Assembly (NCBI GenBank): GCA_017528345.1
Contig: JAFXOX010000032.1
Location: 1 to 64,000 of the forward strand
DNA length: 64,000 bases
Direction: 5' to 3'
Source of the DNA: Desulfovibrio sp.
Lineage (GTDB): Bacteria; Desulfobacterota; Desulfovibrionia; Desulfovibrionales; Desulfovibrionaceae
How positions within the stretch are numbered: the stretch's first letter is position 1; every line of letters begins with the position of its first letter. Below the pieces are notes generated by a model that worked only from the letters and a program-made list of their open reading frames with translations, did no database searches and was not told the origin of the DNA. Positions 21,530 through 31,096 of the stretch are shown piece by piece. The translations under genes and the position numbers were made by a program.

Positions 21530-22962
21530 GCCTCATCTGACTCCTCGTCCACAATAGCTCTGTACCCTCTTGAGCGCTGACGACTATCACCCTCATTACC
21601 ACCACCATTGTCCACGTTGACTCTCACCTGCTCTCCATGCGCTTCCAGGGCATCCACAAGGGACTGTCTGGCACTAACAGCCGTTTGGAAGGCTGTGGCA
21701 GTCTGACAATTCACCGTGATATGCAACTGCCCCTCGGCTGTACGCACAATACTCAGATCAGAGCCCTTCAGGGGGCCATCTGCCAGACTGATGCGAACTT
21801 CTTGTGCCCCTTGGCTCTTGTCCGCAACAAGGATGCGCTCCACAAGTTTTTCCATTTCCGCGTGAAAAATCGGATCCGCCCCCACAGTTTTCCCCGCAGC
21901 TTCAGCAGGTTGCTGACCAAAAAGGCTAACCAGAAGCGTATCGGCTGAAGGCAAAACCATAGAAGGCTTAACACTGTCCGCGTCCTGCTGATCGTAAACT
22001 ATGGTATGGCCCTGTTCTGCCTTTTTCTCATGCATCTGAGTCCGAGCCTTAAGAAGCTCGTGTATCTCTCTCTGTGCTTGAGCGGTCTTTACCATCTCTG
22101 CGCCATTCTCATGCTGACTGGCCCCTTGGGCCTTGGGAGCGCTTTCGTCAAAAGCTTGGGCCTTGGGATCCCTTCCGTCAGAAGCTTGGGCCTTGGGATC
22201 CCTTCCGTCAGAAGCTTGGGCCTTGGGATCCCTTTCGTCAGCCCCTTGGGCTTTGAGATCCCTTTCGTCAGCAGCTTGGGCCTGGGAAGCCCTTGCATCA
22301 GAAGCATTGGCCTGGGAAGCTCTTTCATCAGCAGCTTGGGTCTGAGAAGCCCTTGCATCAGCAGCTTGGGTCTGAGAAGCCCTTGCGTCAGCAGCTTGGG
22401 CCTGGGAAGTTCTTACATCAGAAGCATTGGCCTGGTAAGTCCTTTCGTCAGCAGCATTGGCCTGGTAAGTCCTTTCGTCAGCAGCATTGGCCTGGTAAGT
22501 CCTTTCGTCAGCAGCATTGGCCTGGTAAGTCCTTTCGTCAGCAGCATTGGCCTGGAAAGTCCTTTTGTCAGCAGCATTGGCCTGGAAAGTCCTTTTGTCA
22601 GCAGCATTGGCCTGGGAAGTCCTTTTGTCAGCAGCTGGGGTCAGAGAAGCCCTTTCACCAGCAGCTTGCGCCTGGAGATTGCTTTGCGCGCCACGTGATC
22701 CTGTCTGGACAGCCCCTTCGGCATCGCCTAAGCGGCATTGCCCCCGTGAACACATCAATGGCTCATCGTTCAAAGGATCCTGCAGGTCATCGTTTTCAGA
22801 AGAAAAGGTCTTTTCAGAGGAAATGTTCCCCTGATTTTGCCCGTTCTCATAGAGGTTCGAAAAAAGCTCCTGATCTTCTACCGAACACGACGGGGATCCA
22901 GCGACGGACTTTTTTGCATCATAATTGCTGAGCGACTTATCGGAGACGTTTCGCACATTCAT
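21526..22962 (-). CDS. sctP: Needle-length regulator SctP with a 30-bp in-frame tandem repeat
   Basis: A 478-residue molecular-ruler protein. Residues about 100-279 are 18 units of 10 residues (type AADERTYQAN, drifting to ASDGRDPKAQ). The last 150 residues form a T3S4/FliK-like substrate-switch domain (RISLADGPLKGSDLSIVRTA, LHITVNCQTA). It sits between sctO and sctQ as in the Ysc operon. No signal peptide; the protein is itself a T3SS substrate in known systems. A hairpin-bridged ribosome site lies directly before the ATG. Because ruler length sets needle length, changes in repeat number should change needle length. The family call rests on position, repeats and the C-terminal domain. Confidence 0.85.
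   Translation of the reverse strand: MNVRNVSDKSLSNYDAKKSVAGSPSCSVEDQELFSNLYENGQNQGNISSEKTFSSENDDLQDPLNDEPLMCSRGQCRLGDAEGAVQTGSRGAQSNLQAQAAGERASLTPAADKRTSQANAADKRTFQANAADKRTFQANAADERTYQANAADERTYQANAADERTYQANAADERTYQANASDVRTSQAQAADARASQTQAADARASQTQAADERASQANASDARASQAQAADERDLKAQGADERDPKAQASDGRDPKAQASDGRDPKAQAFDESAPKAQGASQHENGAEMVKTAQAQREIHELLKARTQMHEKKAEQGHTIVYDQQDADSVKPSMVLPSADTLLVSLFGQQPAEAAGKTVGADPIFHAEMEKLVERILVADKSQGAQEVRISLADGPLKGSDLSIVRTAEGQLHITVNCQTATAFQTAVSARQSLVDALEAHGEQVRVNVDNGGGNEGDSRQRSRGYRAIVDEESDEA
22126..22665. repeat. 30-bp minisatellite inside sctP (18 units)
   Basis: Eighteen consecutive 30-base units, all in frame, the central ones (22425-22600) almost identical and the edges more diverged. 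Read on the plus strand a typical unit contains CAGCAGCATTGGCCTGGTAA. Near-identical units are prone to slippage. Lack of unique spacers excludes a CRISPR array. Confidence 0.95.
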
Positions 22963-23016
22963 CAGTTCTTCAGCGTGGAGACCTCGGCCTTAAGGCCAAG
23001 GAGAAACGCTGCCTCC
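22963..23016 (-). promoter_or_regulatory. Hairpin-bridged ribosome site (element A) of sctP
   Basis: Minus strand: GGAGG (23016-23012) directly followed by CAGCGT (23011-23006), inner stem CCTTGGCC/GGCCGAGG with loop TTAA, then ACGCTG (22976-22971), 8 bases and ATG 22962. No other Shine-Dalgarno lies near this start. Confidence 0.75.
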
Positions 23017-23074
23017 ATTTTTCGTTGTTCTGGCGCTTGCTTTGCACCTGCCAGAAATGTCATACAAAGTAAGA

Positions 23075-23560
23075 TTACAGACTGTTTTTTGCAGGACCGC
23101 GCGATTCTTCCATCTCAAGATCACTGAGGCGCTCTTCTTCTTTACGCATGGCGGCCTGCCAGATATCACGGTGTTCTTCAAGCTTCATGGATGCCCGGCG
23201 TGCCATAATAGCCGCTTTGCGAGCTGCTTCGGTTTCGGTCACGCGCTGCTGCACGACCTTTTCCGCCTCATGCACCTTCAGCTCCCGCTCAACTTCACCT
23301 TGAGCCAGACAAGCGAGCTCTTCGCGAAACGTGGCAAGTTTCTTGGCATCCATGGGCTTGCCAAAAATTGCCGCATAGCGCCGATCTTCTTCTTCCGGTC
23401 GCCATATGCGGTAACGGGCGAGTTCTTCCTGACATGCCTCAAGACTTTTTTCCGCCTTTTTTTGCCGTTCTTCGGCTTCGCGCACGTCTTTCTTGGCACG
23501 ATCCTCATGCATCAGACGTACTTTAAGCATGGGCGCCAGAGGATAGGTGGAAGGAGGCAC
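23075..23560 (-). CDS. sctO: Type III stalk protein SctO (YscO-like)
   Basis: A 161-residue, almost wholly coiled-coil protein (charged heptads from residue 20 to 150) located between the ATPase gene and sctP, the invariant place of SctO/YscO/FliJ. SctO is the central stalk of the SctN hexamer and links it to the SctV ring. It begins with GTG at 23560, three bases past the sctN stop and without a good SD, so translational coupling is likely; ATG 23530 is an alternative. Sequence is poorly conserved in this family, so the call leans on position and coiled-coil content. Confidence 0.8.
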   Translation of the reverse strand: MPPSTYPLAPMLKVRLMHEDRAKKDVREAEERQKKAEKSLEACQEELARYRIWRPEEEDRRYAAIFGKPMDAKKLATFREELACLAQGEVERELKVHEAEKVVQQRVTETEAARKAAIMARRASMKLEEHRDIWQAAMRKEEERLSDLEMEESRGPAKNSL

Positions 23561-23563
23561 GAG

Positions 23564-24880
23564 CTAGGCCACCGCAGCTTGCAGAGCGGCCACCGTCTGC
23601 TCAAAGGTACTCTTTTCATCCTGCTTCTGACGCAGAAAAGCATTGACCTTGGAAATATGCGCCAGGGCCGAATCGGCTTCGGCATCGGCGCCTTTCTTGT
23701 ATTCGCCAATCTGCACAAGCAGTTCAATTTCGGCATATTTTGCGAGGATGGCACGCAATTGCTGAGCAGCCTTTTTATGCTCCGGGGTAACAATGGCATT
23801 CATCACTCGGCTGACGCTGGCCTGAATATCAATGGCCGGATAGTGGTTCTGGGCAGCCAATTTCCGCGAAAGCACAATATGACCGTCGAGAATGGAGCGG
23901 GTTTCGTCTGCCACAGGCTCGGTCATATCGTCACCTTCAACCAAGACCGTATAGAGCGCTGTGATAGATCCCTTACTGGAATTGCCAGCCCTTTCGAGAA
24001 GTTTGGGCAATTCGGAAAAAACCGACGGGGGAAAACCACGACGTGTGGGCGGTTCACCGGCAGCCAGACCGATCTCGCGCTGGGCACGCGCAAAACGCGT
24101 TACTGAATCCATCATCAGTAAGACACTTTTGCCCTGATCACGAAAATACTCGGAAATAGCTGTGGCCGTATAGGCGGCCTTGAGCCGCTCCATGGAAGAA
24201 CGGTCAGAGGTTGAAACCACGAGGACCGCCTTCTTCAGGCCTTCAGGACCAATATCGTGCTCAATAAATTCACGCACTTCACGTCCGCGCTCACCAATAA
24301 GTGCCAGAACACAGACCTGCGCCGAGCAGCCCTTCAAAATACTCGACAAGAGCGTACTTTTCCCGCCGCCAGCTGCGGCAAAAACGCCCATGCGCTGCCC
24401 TTCACCGCAGGTCAGAATGCCGTCCAGGGAACGCAGGCCAAGCGTAATGGGGTGATCGATGATTCTTCGGGTCATGGGATTGGGCGCTTCGGCAAAAATG
24501 GGATAATGCGTTCTTGCATGCAAGGCAGGACCGCCGTCAATGGGTTGCCCCAGACCATCCACGACGCGTCCCAGTAATTCATTACCCACGGGTACGGAGA
24601 GAATTTCGCCTGAAGGAATAACCTCCGTGGCCGGTGAAATCCCCTGCATGCTCCCAAGCGGTGAAAGCAGGGCAATATTTTTCACAAAGCCCACCACTTC
24701 GGCCTTAAGCTCCCACGACTCCCAGGGATCGCGCAAAAAGCAGAGTTCACCCATGCGCACGCCCGGCACAACCGCACGAATGATCGTACCAACAACCTGC
24801 TCCACGCGCCCGCGTACTTCCACCGGACTGACATTGCGGATGGTTTCATTTAAGAGATTGCCAATATATTCAAAGGCCAT
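23564..24880 (-). CDS. sctN: Type III secretion ATPase SctN
   Basis: A 438-residue F1-beta-like ATPase that strips chaperones from substrates and unfolds them at the cytoplasmic face. Walker A is AAAGGGKST (K174), Walker B is [12 protein letters not shown], and the family block [20 protein letters not shown] is present. Length and motifs match YscN/SpaL/FliI. It lies between sctL and sctO, 23 bases after sctL. No missing catalytic residue noticed. Confidence 0.97.
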   Translation of the reverse strand: MAFEYIGNLLNETIRNVSPVEVRGRVEQVVGTIIRAVVPGVRMGELCFLRDPWESWELKAEVVGFVKNIALLSPLGSMQGISPATEVIPSGEILSVPVGNELLGRVVDGLGQPIDGGPALHARTHYPIFAEAPNPMTRRIIDHPITLGLRSLDGILTCGEGQRMGVFAAAGGGKSTLLSSILKGCSAQVCVLALIGERGREVREFIEHDIGPEGLKKAVLVVSTSDRSSMERLKAAYTATAISEYFRDQGKSVLLMMDSVTRFARAQREIGLAAGEPPTRRGFPPSVFSELPKLLERAGNSSKGSITALYTVLVEGDDMTEPVADETRSILDGHIVLSRKLAAQNHYPAIDIQASVSRVMNAIVTPEHKKAAQQLRAILAKYAEIELLVQIGEYKKGADAEADSALAHISKVNAFLRQKQDEKSTFEQTVAALQAAVA

Positions 24881-24903
24881 AGCGACTCCGCAAACTGTGA
24901 CAA

Positions 24904-25530
24904 TCAGCTATTTCCTTCGCCGATTCTGGCGGTCAGGGCTTTTTCAATGGCTTTGAGCTGCACGTCAAGGCTGGCATCAACGACACCCATCTCACTTTCA
25001 AGGGTGCAGTCGCCAGGTTTCATACGTTGGTCAGCGACAACTTCGTAGCCGGCATTACTTGAACTGAGCGTAAGCATCGGAGCTAGGGCCTCATGCACAT
25101 GCGGCTCGTCCTCGGGACTGACGCGGATCAAGACACGCTGACGCCCTCGCACCTGTTCCAGGGCCGTGCGCACCACACGCACAATGCGCTCTTTTTCGTC
25201 AATTTCCCCCACAATCTTGCGCACAGCCGTGGTGACAACCTCAACAATCTGCCGTTCAAGTCCCTCAAGATATTCCACAGCCTGCATGCCGGTTTCGAGC
25301 ATTTTTTCAGCCTGCTGCATCTGCCCTTCCATCACGCCGTCACTATAGCCCTGCTGACGCCTCTCCTCGTAGGCCTCTTCAGCTTTTTGGGCGGTGACCT
25401 GAGCCTGCCTCTGGGCATCGTCAAGCAGCTCCTGGGCCTTGAGAAGCGTCGCATATTCCCTGGCGCGCACAATGCGCGAGCCAGGGGCAGGTTGCAAGCT
25501 ATTGCCTATACGGTAAAATACGCAGCCCAT
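24904..25530 (-). CDS. sctL: Type III ATPase stator SctL
   Basis: A 208-residue SctL/YscL/FliH-like protein that anchors and restrains SctN and links it to SctQ. An N-terminal coiled coil ([20 protein letters not shown]) leads to a C-terminal V-ATPase subunit-E-like domain ([31 protein letters not shown]). The start is placed at ATG 25530, overlapping sctK by 25 bases; ATG 25575 would lengthen the overlap to 70. Neither has a perfect SD, which suggests coupling to sctK. Confidence 0.9.
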   Translation of the reverse strand: MGCVFYRIGNSLQPAPGSRIVRAREYATLLKAQELLDDAQRQAQVTAQKAEEAYEERRQQGYSDGVMEGQMQQAEKMLETGMQAVEYLEGLERQIVEVVTTAVRKIVGEIDEKERIVRVVRTALEQVRGRQRVLIRVSPEDEPHVHEALAPMLTLSSSNAGYEVVADQRMKPGDCTLESEMGVVDASLDVQLKAIEKALTARIGEGNS

Positions 25531-26204
25531 GACGGAGCAACCTCTCGCAGCAAACATTTCTTCAGCATACGCCAAAGTGCCTGCCAGTCGGTTTCTGCAA
25601 GCACATCCCCGGGGTAGGAAACCTCATGGCACATACCAGAAAGACGCTGCACAAAACGTTCACGCAACAGTTCAGGCCAACGCGAAGCACAGAGGTGCAG
25701 AGCGAGCCAACCGTGCAGCCGGCAGCGTTCAACAAGGGGCAAATCCGTATGCAATTGGTCAACAATGGCGCCGGCAGCGCCTGTCTGATACTGTCCACGC
25801 GCAAGGGCATATTCGACAAGTTTTTTGCCCAGAACTTCCGTCAGGGCAAGACGTGCTTCACGCTCCACAATTTTAGCCATTTCCCGGGCATGAAGAGTCA
25901 CACCACTGACTTTGGCCAAAAGCTCAAGCCTACTGTCATCCAAAAGGGCCAGTTTACGCGAATCCTCTTGGAAATCCCAAAAAAAAGCGGGCTTTGACGC
26001 CGAAGACGGAGGCTCGCGTAAGCTGTCGGGAACCTGAGAAAGCCAGGCATCAAGGGCAGGAGAAAACCACGCAGCATCTGTCTGCGCTCTGGCAGGCAAA
26101 GGATGCTCATTAAAACGCAGCACATGCGGCCAGAAGGCCTTGCTCTGGGCATTGCCACCCATCAAGGCGTCAAAAAAGCCTTTCTCCGCCAATGCTCCAG
26201 GCAT
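25506..26204 (-). CDS. sctK: Type III sorting-platform protein SctK
   Basis: A 232-residue YscK-family protein recognised from the conserved N-terminal FNEHPLPAR-like segment and its place between sctJ and sctL. SctK forms the top of the cytoplasmic pods, touching SctD and SctQ. No membrane segment. It begins 5 bases after the sctJ stop. The family is poorly conserved, so confidence depends partly on synteny. Confidence 0.85.
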   Translation of the reverse strand: MPGALAEKGFFDALMGGNAQSKAFWPHVLRFNEHPLPARAQTDAAWFSPALDAWLSQVPDSLREPPSSASKPAFFWDFQEDSRKLALLDDSRLELLAKVSGVTLHAREMAKIVEREARLALTEVLGKKLVEYALARGQYQTGAAGAIVDQLHTDLPLVERCRLHGWLALHLCASRWPELLRERFVQRLSGMCHEVSYPGDVLAETDWQALWRMLKKCLLREVAPSWAAYFTV

Positions 26205-26209
26205 GCCTT

Positions 26210-26998
26210 TTACTCCTTGCTCTCAGCGCTAGCTTCTGCAGCGGCTTTTTTGGCGTTATGTCGTTGCCATAAGAGCATACCGCCAATGGCCACTGCCGAA
26301 AAAAGTAAAGCAAGGGCAACAGTCTGCAGGAGCAGGGGCAAGGAGAACGTCTCACCAAAAAGATTTGGAGGCGGCGGCGCAAGATTGGGCACAGTCACGC
26401 TTTCACGCACAGGCACGAGCATCACCGTGACATTGTCATACGCAAGGGCCGCTACAGCACCTGCCGTCGCCTTCCGGATTTCAGAAACAAGGGTCGTGAC
26501 AATGGAATCAGGTCGATGTCGCAGAAACACTGTGGCTGTTGCGGGAATTTTCACATTATTGAGAGGATCGTTAACCCCCAGAACCACATGCACACGCGCT
26601 GTGAGGACACCGTCAATGCGCGAAAAGGTATTGCTCAACTCCTGAGAAAGCGCCCAGGTCATCTTCGCCTGCTCTTCAGAGGCTGAACTGATCATACCAC
26701 CACCAGCAAAGACTGTGCCAAGGCTCTGGAAACTGTCCCTGGGCAGACTGTTCTCCTTCAGCTCCTGCAGGGCACGCACCACCTGATGTTCATCCACGGA
26801 AATGGCGTAGCCGTTCTTGCCCTTGGCAATTTTCTCGGCCAAAAGACCTCTTTTGAGCAGCACAGAAAGCATGGCATTGGCCTGCTCTTCATCAAGACCG
26901 GTATAGAGCTCTGTTTGACAGGCAGAAAGCAGAAAGAGCAGCGGACAGAGGAGAAGAAAACGCAGGAAGCAACATGGAGAGGAAGTGTGAGCGATCAT
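26210..26998 (-). CDS. sctJ: Type III inner-ring lipoprotein SctJ
   Basis: A 262-residue secretion lipoprotein of the YscJ/PrgK/FliF family. The lipobox is LLSAC with C27 the predicted lipidated residue. The ring-building motif domains are visible (LYTGLDEEQANAMLSVLLKR; ARVHVVLGVNDPL), and a C-terminal membrane helix is at about 220-242 with a basic Lys/Ala tail in the cytoplasm. It lies between the yscG-like gene and sctK. Confidence 0.95.
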   Translation of the reverse strand: MIAHTSSPCCFLRFLLLCPLLFLLSACQTELYTGLDEEQANAMLSVLLKRGLLAEKIAKGKNGYAISVDEHQVVRALQELKENSLPRDSFQSLGTVFAGGGMISSASEEQAKMTWALSQELSNTFSRIDGVLTARVHVVLGVNDPLNNVKIPATATVFLRHRPDSIVTTLVSEIRKATAGAVAALAYDNVTVMLVPVRESVTVPNLAPPPPNLFGETFSLPLLLQTVALALLFSAVAIGGMLLWQRHNAKKAAAEASAESKE

Positions 26999-27016
26999 GA
27001 CTTGTGAGCTCTCGGC

Positions 27017-27394
27017 CTACAAGGCCTGACGTAACTCGTTGGCCAATTGCTGCTGCGGACAGCCTTCGGGAATATAGTCAAACGCCTCATCGGCCTCAGA
27101 GCGCTTGCCGGCAAGTAACAGCGTAAGAAGCTGGACAATACGCGCATCAGCATCATCAGGCTTGGCCGCAAGCACAGGCTCAAGAATCTCCAGGGCTCTG
27201 TCAAAATCATCCACGACAAGATGCGAATAGGCCAAAGTGATCAGAGCCGGCACAAAATTGGGCCGAACAGCCAAGACGCCGTCAACAATGACCCGCGCTT
27301 CCGCTGGCATTCCTTTATGACAGGCCAGATTGGCCAGATCCAAAAGCAGAGCGACCTCATTATTGTCGAGAAGATCATGCATTGCTTGGCTCAT
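27017..27394 (-). CDS. TPR needle chaperone, YscG-like
   Basis: A 125-residue protein made of about three TPR helical pairs (LACHKGMPAEARVIVDGVLA; LVVDDFDRALEILEPVLAA). In Yersinia, YscG with YscE holds monomeric needle subunit YscF in the cytoplasm. Here the YscE-like gene is 3 bases upstream and a needle gene is at 11121, so the same role is likely. The gene is co-transcribed with sctJ, 18 bases away. Confidence 0.75.
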   Translation of the reverse strand: MSQAMHDLLDNNEVALLLDLANLACHKGMPAEARVIVDGVLAVRPNFVPALITLAYSHLVVDDFDRALEILEPVLAAKPDDADARIVQLLTLLLAGKRSEADEAFDYIPEGCPQQQLANELRQAL

Positions 27395-27397
27395 CTT

Positions 27398-27619
27398 CTA
27401 CCCCACCATTTTATCGTGAAGGCTGTTTGCAGCCTCTTCCCCGGTTTCTACCGCCACCAAAACTCGTTGGGCCACCTGGAAGTCCTCGTTGCTCAAACCT
27501 TGATCCATGCGGTGACGAATGGCTCCCTTCATACCTTCAAGTGCTTCTTGAAGTTTGTGCAAACCCTGTCCCTGATAATCGTCCTCCAAAAGATCAAACG
27601 CAGAAAGTTTCTCACTCAT
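27398..27619 (-). CDS. Needle co-chaperone, YscE-like
   Basis: A 73-residue helical hairpin protein. The pattern KLQEALEGMKGAIRHRM then FQVAQRVLVAVETGEEAANS parallels YscE (two antiparallel helices). The start at ATG 27619 has CGAGGTG upstream and overlaps sctD by eight bases; the longer frame to 27658 lies inside sctD and is not used. Its adjacency to a YscG-like TPR protein supports the call; a needle-protein identity was considered and is less likely because the Q-x-x-x-x-Y-N needle signature is absent. Confidence 0.65.
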   Translation of the reverse strand: MSEKLSAFDLLEDDYQGQGLHKLQEALEGMKGAIRHRMDQGLSNEDFQVAQRVLVAVETGEEAANSLHDKMVG

Positions 27620-29147
27620 GAGCACCTCGTAATGGATAGGTGATGATTTTCTCCCCACTGCGCAAGGTCAGCACTGAGGTTGTGATACGCTCAAGCACAT
27701 TGCCATTGGGCAGAACAGATCCCTGAAAAAGCCGCTGGCCATCAGATGTGGTGATAAAAACAAGCGGTGCCGTATACACGCCCGTAACCTTGATCCCGCC
27801 CAGTGGGTCTCCCGATACGTGTGAGGACGAGGCATGGTCTTGCTTTGGCACAGCCCCAAGATTTGCCGGCAGGTGCAGACCTGCGCCACGCACCCCCTTT
27901 GATCCCTGCTTATCACTCTTGATCTCGGCCGGTGGTGCATCAGCCACAAAAACGTTTTCACCGAAAAGCGGCACGCCAAATTGCTGGCTTAAGCTCGTCT
28001 TCACGCGCTCAAGAATGAGCCTGACATCAGCGTTAAAATTGCCCGTCATGGTGATGCGGCCAGGCAGACAGACAGGGCGAATATGCTCAAGACCTTCCCG
28101 CTGCAAAGCGGCCATGATGCTCGGCACAACATCCTGTTCATGGAAAATACGTCGCTCTTTGACGGGAGGCGAAGGGACATCCCTCTCCAGGCTTGCAAAG
28201 GCATCTGCTTCAACCAGGGTATCACGCATGAAGGCGGAAATCCGCACCTTGGGCTCACCTTGCCCACGCTGCATGGCAACAACAGGCGTAAAGCCCCGCA
28301 CACCGAGGGAATTGCTCACGGCCTGCAAGAGATCGTCGTCCACCGCAACTTCCAGAAAAACGGGGAAAGAAACGTCCTCCACAGCCAGACTTAAACGCTT
28401 GAGATCTTCTGGCGTCGGCACAGCCCCTCGCACTTCAACACCCGGCCAGCGCTGGGTAATGGCGAAATCGGCAAATCCGGCTTTGGAGAGAATCTCAGCG
28501 ACAATGTGCGGATATTCGTTGCGACTGGGTCCCGTGGACACGGCAAAGGAAAGGGCTGCCAGCAATACGGCCAAGCAAAGAAGCGGTAAGGGCTTACGGA
28601 GCCTTTCCCCCAGGGAGAGCCGCGCCTTGGGCTTAACCTTGTCCATGACAACAGGCTCAAAAGCCGACCGCTCTTCTGTGACAAGTTCGGGCCCGGTCGA
28701 AGCCGTTTCCGGAGAAACTTGCGCAGGTGCCTCATTGGGCTCACTCTCTGCAGACGCATCCGATGCAGCAGCTTGCTCTTCTGGCGCCTGCAGGGTGGCA
28801 CTTTGCGGGATAATGGCCTTCTGCTCCACATTGGGTAAATTCCAGGCAAAGCAGATTTCTCCAAGATACCAGGCCTGGCCACAGGTCAGCGCTGTCTCCT
28901 CCGAGACATTCTGGCCGTCAACAACAATGGGACCTTCCTCAGGCTTCACCCAAATCTGCACATCGCCATCAGCCTGCACCTTCAGGCGTGCGTGATGCGG
29001 GGCTAAGCCCATGAGAATCAAATCGCACGCGTCGTCACTGCCCAAAAGCCAGGAGCCCACTGAAAGTTCAATACGAGCGCCAAGATGCACACCTGAAAAG
29101 ACGTGCAAAACTGCGACAGTCTCTGGAACTTGGTTTTCGTCTTGCAT
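27612..29147 (-). CDS. sctD: Type III inner-membrane ring protein SctD
   Basis: A 511-residue YscD/PrgH-type protein. A cytoplasmic FHA domain (about 8-105: VFSGVHLGARIELSVGSWLL) is followed by an acidic Ala/Glu linker, one membrane helix (LPLLCLAVLLAALSFAVST, about 190-210) and periplasmic ring-building modules (EVRGAVPTPEDLKRLSLAVE). ATG 29147 is chosen because the upstream hairpin supplies its ribosome site; the frame further upstream translates that hairpin and is not expected to be protein. It forms the inner ring with SctJ and binds SctC and SctK. Confidence 0.93.
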   Translation of the reverse strand: MQDENQVPETVAVLHVFSGVHLGARIELSVGSWLLGSDDACDLILMGLAPHHARLKVQADGDVQIWVKPEEGPIVVDGQNVSEETALTCGQAWYLGEICFAWNLPNVEQKAIIPQSATLQAPEEQAAASDASAESEPNEAPAQVSPETASTGPELVTEERSAFEPVVMDKVKPKARLSLGERLRKPLPLLCLAVLLAALSFAVSTGPSRNEYPHIVAEILSKAGFADFAITQRWPGVEVRGAVPTPEDLKRLSLAVEDVSFPVFLEVAVDDDLLQAVSNSLGVRGFTPVVAMQRGQGEPKVRISAFMRDTLVEADAFASLERDVPSPPVKERRIFHEQDVVPSIMAALQREGLEHIRPVCLPGRITMTGNFNADVRLILERVKTSLSQQFGVPLFGENVFVADAPPAEIKSDKQGSKGVRGAGLHLPANLGAVPKQDHASSSHVSGDPLGGIKVTGVYTAPLVFITTSDGQRLFQGSVLPNGNVLERITTSVLTLRSGEKIITYPLRGAHE

Positions 29148-29199
29148 CAGATTTTCAGCGTCAAAACCTCGGTCAGCCCGAGGTAAAAACGCTGCTCCT
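29148..29199 (-). promoter_or_regulatory. Hairpin-bridged ribosome site (element D) between sctC and sctD
   Basis: Minus strand: AGGAG (29199-29195) abuts CAGCGT (29194-29189), inner stem ACCTCGG/CCGAGGT, then ACGCTG (29161-29156), 8 bases and ATG 29147. It fills nearly the whole 56-base gap between sctC and sctD. Confidence 0.75.
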
Positions 29200-29203
29200 G
29201 TCA

Positions 29204-31096
29204 TTAGGGCCGAACCGGTGTTGACGTGGGCAAAGGCTTGGTTGGTTCACCCATGGGTCGGGGATGCTCGGGATTTCCCGGTTCAGCCGGGATGTCGGGC
29301 GTTGAGACGTAGTCAAGACGTTTGCGCGTGCAGCCACCCACAGGCGGCTTCGATGGAATACGCTCATCGTAATTGGCCTGCGTGGCCGTGCGGCTGAATC
29401 GCGGATCTTCCACGCGATTGGGAACTTCAGGAATATTCTCAATGTTCAGAATACGGGGGGTGATCAGGACCAGACGTTCCATGCGCGAATGATTTTCGGA
29501 AGTGCTGCCAAAGAGATGGCCAAGCAGAGGAATATTCTTGACAATGGGAATACCCGAGCCTGAATCCCCCTGCTTTTCATAGTAGTAACCGGCAATGAGC
29601 AGACTCTGCCCTTCGCTCACAATGGCCTGTGTATTGATTTTCGTCTGCTTGATGGGCTGGGGATTGGTGCTGCTGACGGTAAAGGTCGAAGCATCATCGT
29701 TGCGATTGTCCTGAACACTGACCAAAAGCTTGATGGCATCCGGCAGATAGGTCCCATCAGGAAGCTTTCGGCCGGGTATGATATGCGGAGTGACATTGAG
29801 CACAGTTCCTGTCACGACCTTAAAGAGATCTGTCGCTTGATAGCCCGAGACGGGAATATAGTAGGTACTCGTATTCTCAAGGGTTGCCTGCACATTATCC
29901 GTCGTCAACACCGACGGTTTTCCAAGCACACGCGCTACACCGTCCTCTTCCAAGGCTTTGACACGCGTCAAAAAGAAATCCGTCCCGCGCGTATAGAGGG
30001 TGGAAAAGGAAAGACCGCTATTGGAAGCTGCCCCTGGCGCTGGCAATGTCCCCTCCACGGAACTGGCACCAGCGGAGCCCCCCAACATCCAGCCATTGCC
30101 GAGATCTGCCGCACCCTGAAAATTGATGCCAAGATCACGCTGATAATTGCTGTCAATATCCACAATGGCGGCATGGATTTCCACAAGGCGCACAGGCTTG
30201 TCAAGATCGGCAATAACACGGGCATAGTACGGCATGCGATATTCGGCATCGGTCACTACCACGGCGTTCATCCGTGAATCCGCCATGATGCTGACATTGG
30301 TCTGATTGCGACTTTGCTGTCTTCCGGGACCGACAGATTCCGACTGGGCTTCGCCCCCACTCTTCTTACCAGCGGCCAGGCCTGAACCCAAAAGGCCCGG
30401 TTGTGCCGCAGAAGCGCGTGACACGGTCGAATCGGTCTGTTGGCCGCCGTCCACCATGGCCCGCAAAATAGTGGCCACCCCGGGCACGGTGACCCTGCTG
30501 TCATTGCTGCTATTGAACTGCTTGTCTTCCGCCCAGGCATTTTTCAGAGGAAAGACCCGCATGGTCACGCGATTGACCTGGGCCTGCTCCATAGACGCCA
30601 TGGCCTGGCGCAGCTGATCCACATAATAGCCAGGGGCCTGGACATAGAGAATATTTTTATTGCGCAGAAGCTTGTGCTTAAGCTGAGGCGAGAGCATATC
30701 CGCTTCGCGGAACAGAGCAAGGAGGGTTTCAGCACTGATAATGGAGGGGGCAAGAAAAGCCTGCTGTATTTCCTGCTGGGCGTAGAAATTGATGGTGCGT
30801 CCCTGTTTGAACCAGCGCACCTGGTAGGCTGCCCCCATACTGGCGAGAAAGGCGTACGGGTCGATGGCTTCAAAAGAGCCTGTCACCGGCCCTTTGAGCG
30901 CAGGACTGACCAAGGCCGAATAGCCTTCCACACGGGCAAATTCGGCTAAAAGCAAAGACAGCTCTTCATTTTGGGCCACATGGGTAAAGGGCACAAGGAA
31001 GAGCTTTTGCGGACTTGCCGCGGGGCGTGCACTGACCTGAACAGTCAGAAAGACCATGGCAAGCAGCGTAAAGATAACTGTCGCAAGGCGCTGCAT
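29204..31096 (-). CDS. sctC: Type III outer-membrane secretin SctC
   Basis: A 630-residue secretin with a signal peptide (LATVIFTLLAMVFLTVQVSA). N0/N1 domains follow (PALKGPVTGSFEAIDPYAFL), then the N3/secretin core (NVTPHIIPGRKLPDGTYLPD; QTKINTQAIVSEGQSLLIAG; VKNIPLLGHLFGS; MERLVLITPRIL). A proline-rich tail of about 50 residues extends past the barrel and might bind a pilotin. ATG 31096 overlaps the chaperone stop by one base (TGATG); the longer frame is inside that gene. It forms the outer ring through which the needle passes. Confidence 0.95.
   Translation of the reverse strand: MQRLATVIFTLLAMVFLTVQVSARPAASPQKLFLVPFTHVAQNEELSLLLAEFARVEGYSALVSPALKGPVTGSFEAIDPYAFLASMGAAYQVRWFKQGRTINFYAQQEIQQAFLAPSIISAETLLALFREADMLSPQLKHKLLRNKNILYVQAPGYYVDQLRQAMASMEQAQVNRVTMRVFPLKNAWAEDKQFNSSNDSRVTVPGVATILRAMVDGGQQTDSTVSRASAAQPGLLGSGLAAGKKSGGEAQSESVGPGRQQSRNQTNVSIMADSRMNAVVVTDAEYRMPYYARVIADLDKPVRLVEIHAAIVDIDSNYQRDLGINFQGAADLGNGWMLGGSAGASSVEGTLPAPGAASNSGLSFSTLYTRGTDFFLTRVKALEEDGVARVLGKPSVLTTDNVQATLENTSTYYIPVSGYQATDLFKVVTGTVLNVTPHIIPGRKLPDGTYLPDAIKLLVSVQDNRNDDASTFTVSSTNPQPIKQTKINTQAIVSEGQSLLIAGYYYEKQGDSGSGIPIVKNIPLLGHLFGSTSENHSRMERLVLITPRILNIENIPEVPNRVEDPRFSRTATQANYDERIPSKPPVGGCTRKRLDYVSTPDIPAEPGNPEHPRPMGEPTKPLPTSTPVRP

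Noticed and set aside
22126..22665. Regular repeat array that might look like CRISPR
   Set aside because: Units are contiguous 30-mers without unique spacers and keep a reading frame in sctP; it is a coding minisatellite.
22006..22698. 230-codon open frame opposite the sctP repeats
   Set aside because: It is the antisense reading of the in-frame repeat; periodic codons keep the opposite frame open. No ribosome site or family.
27398..27619. Small helical protein considered as the needle subunit
   Set aside because: It lacks the needle Q-x-x-x-x-Y-N signature, which is present in the 81-residue protein at 11121-11366; a YscE-like co-chaperone fits better beside the YscG-like gene.
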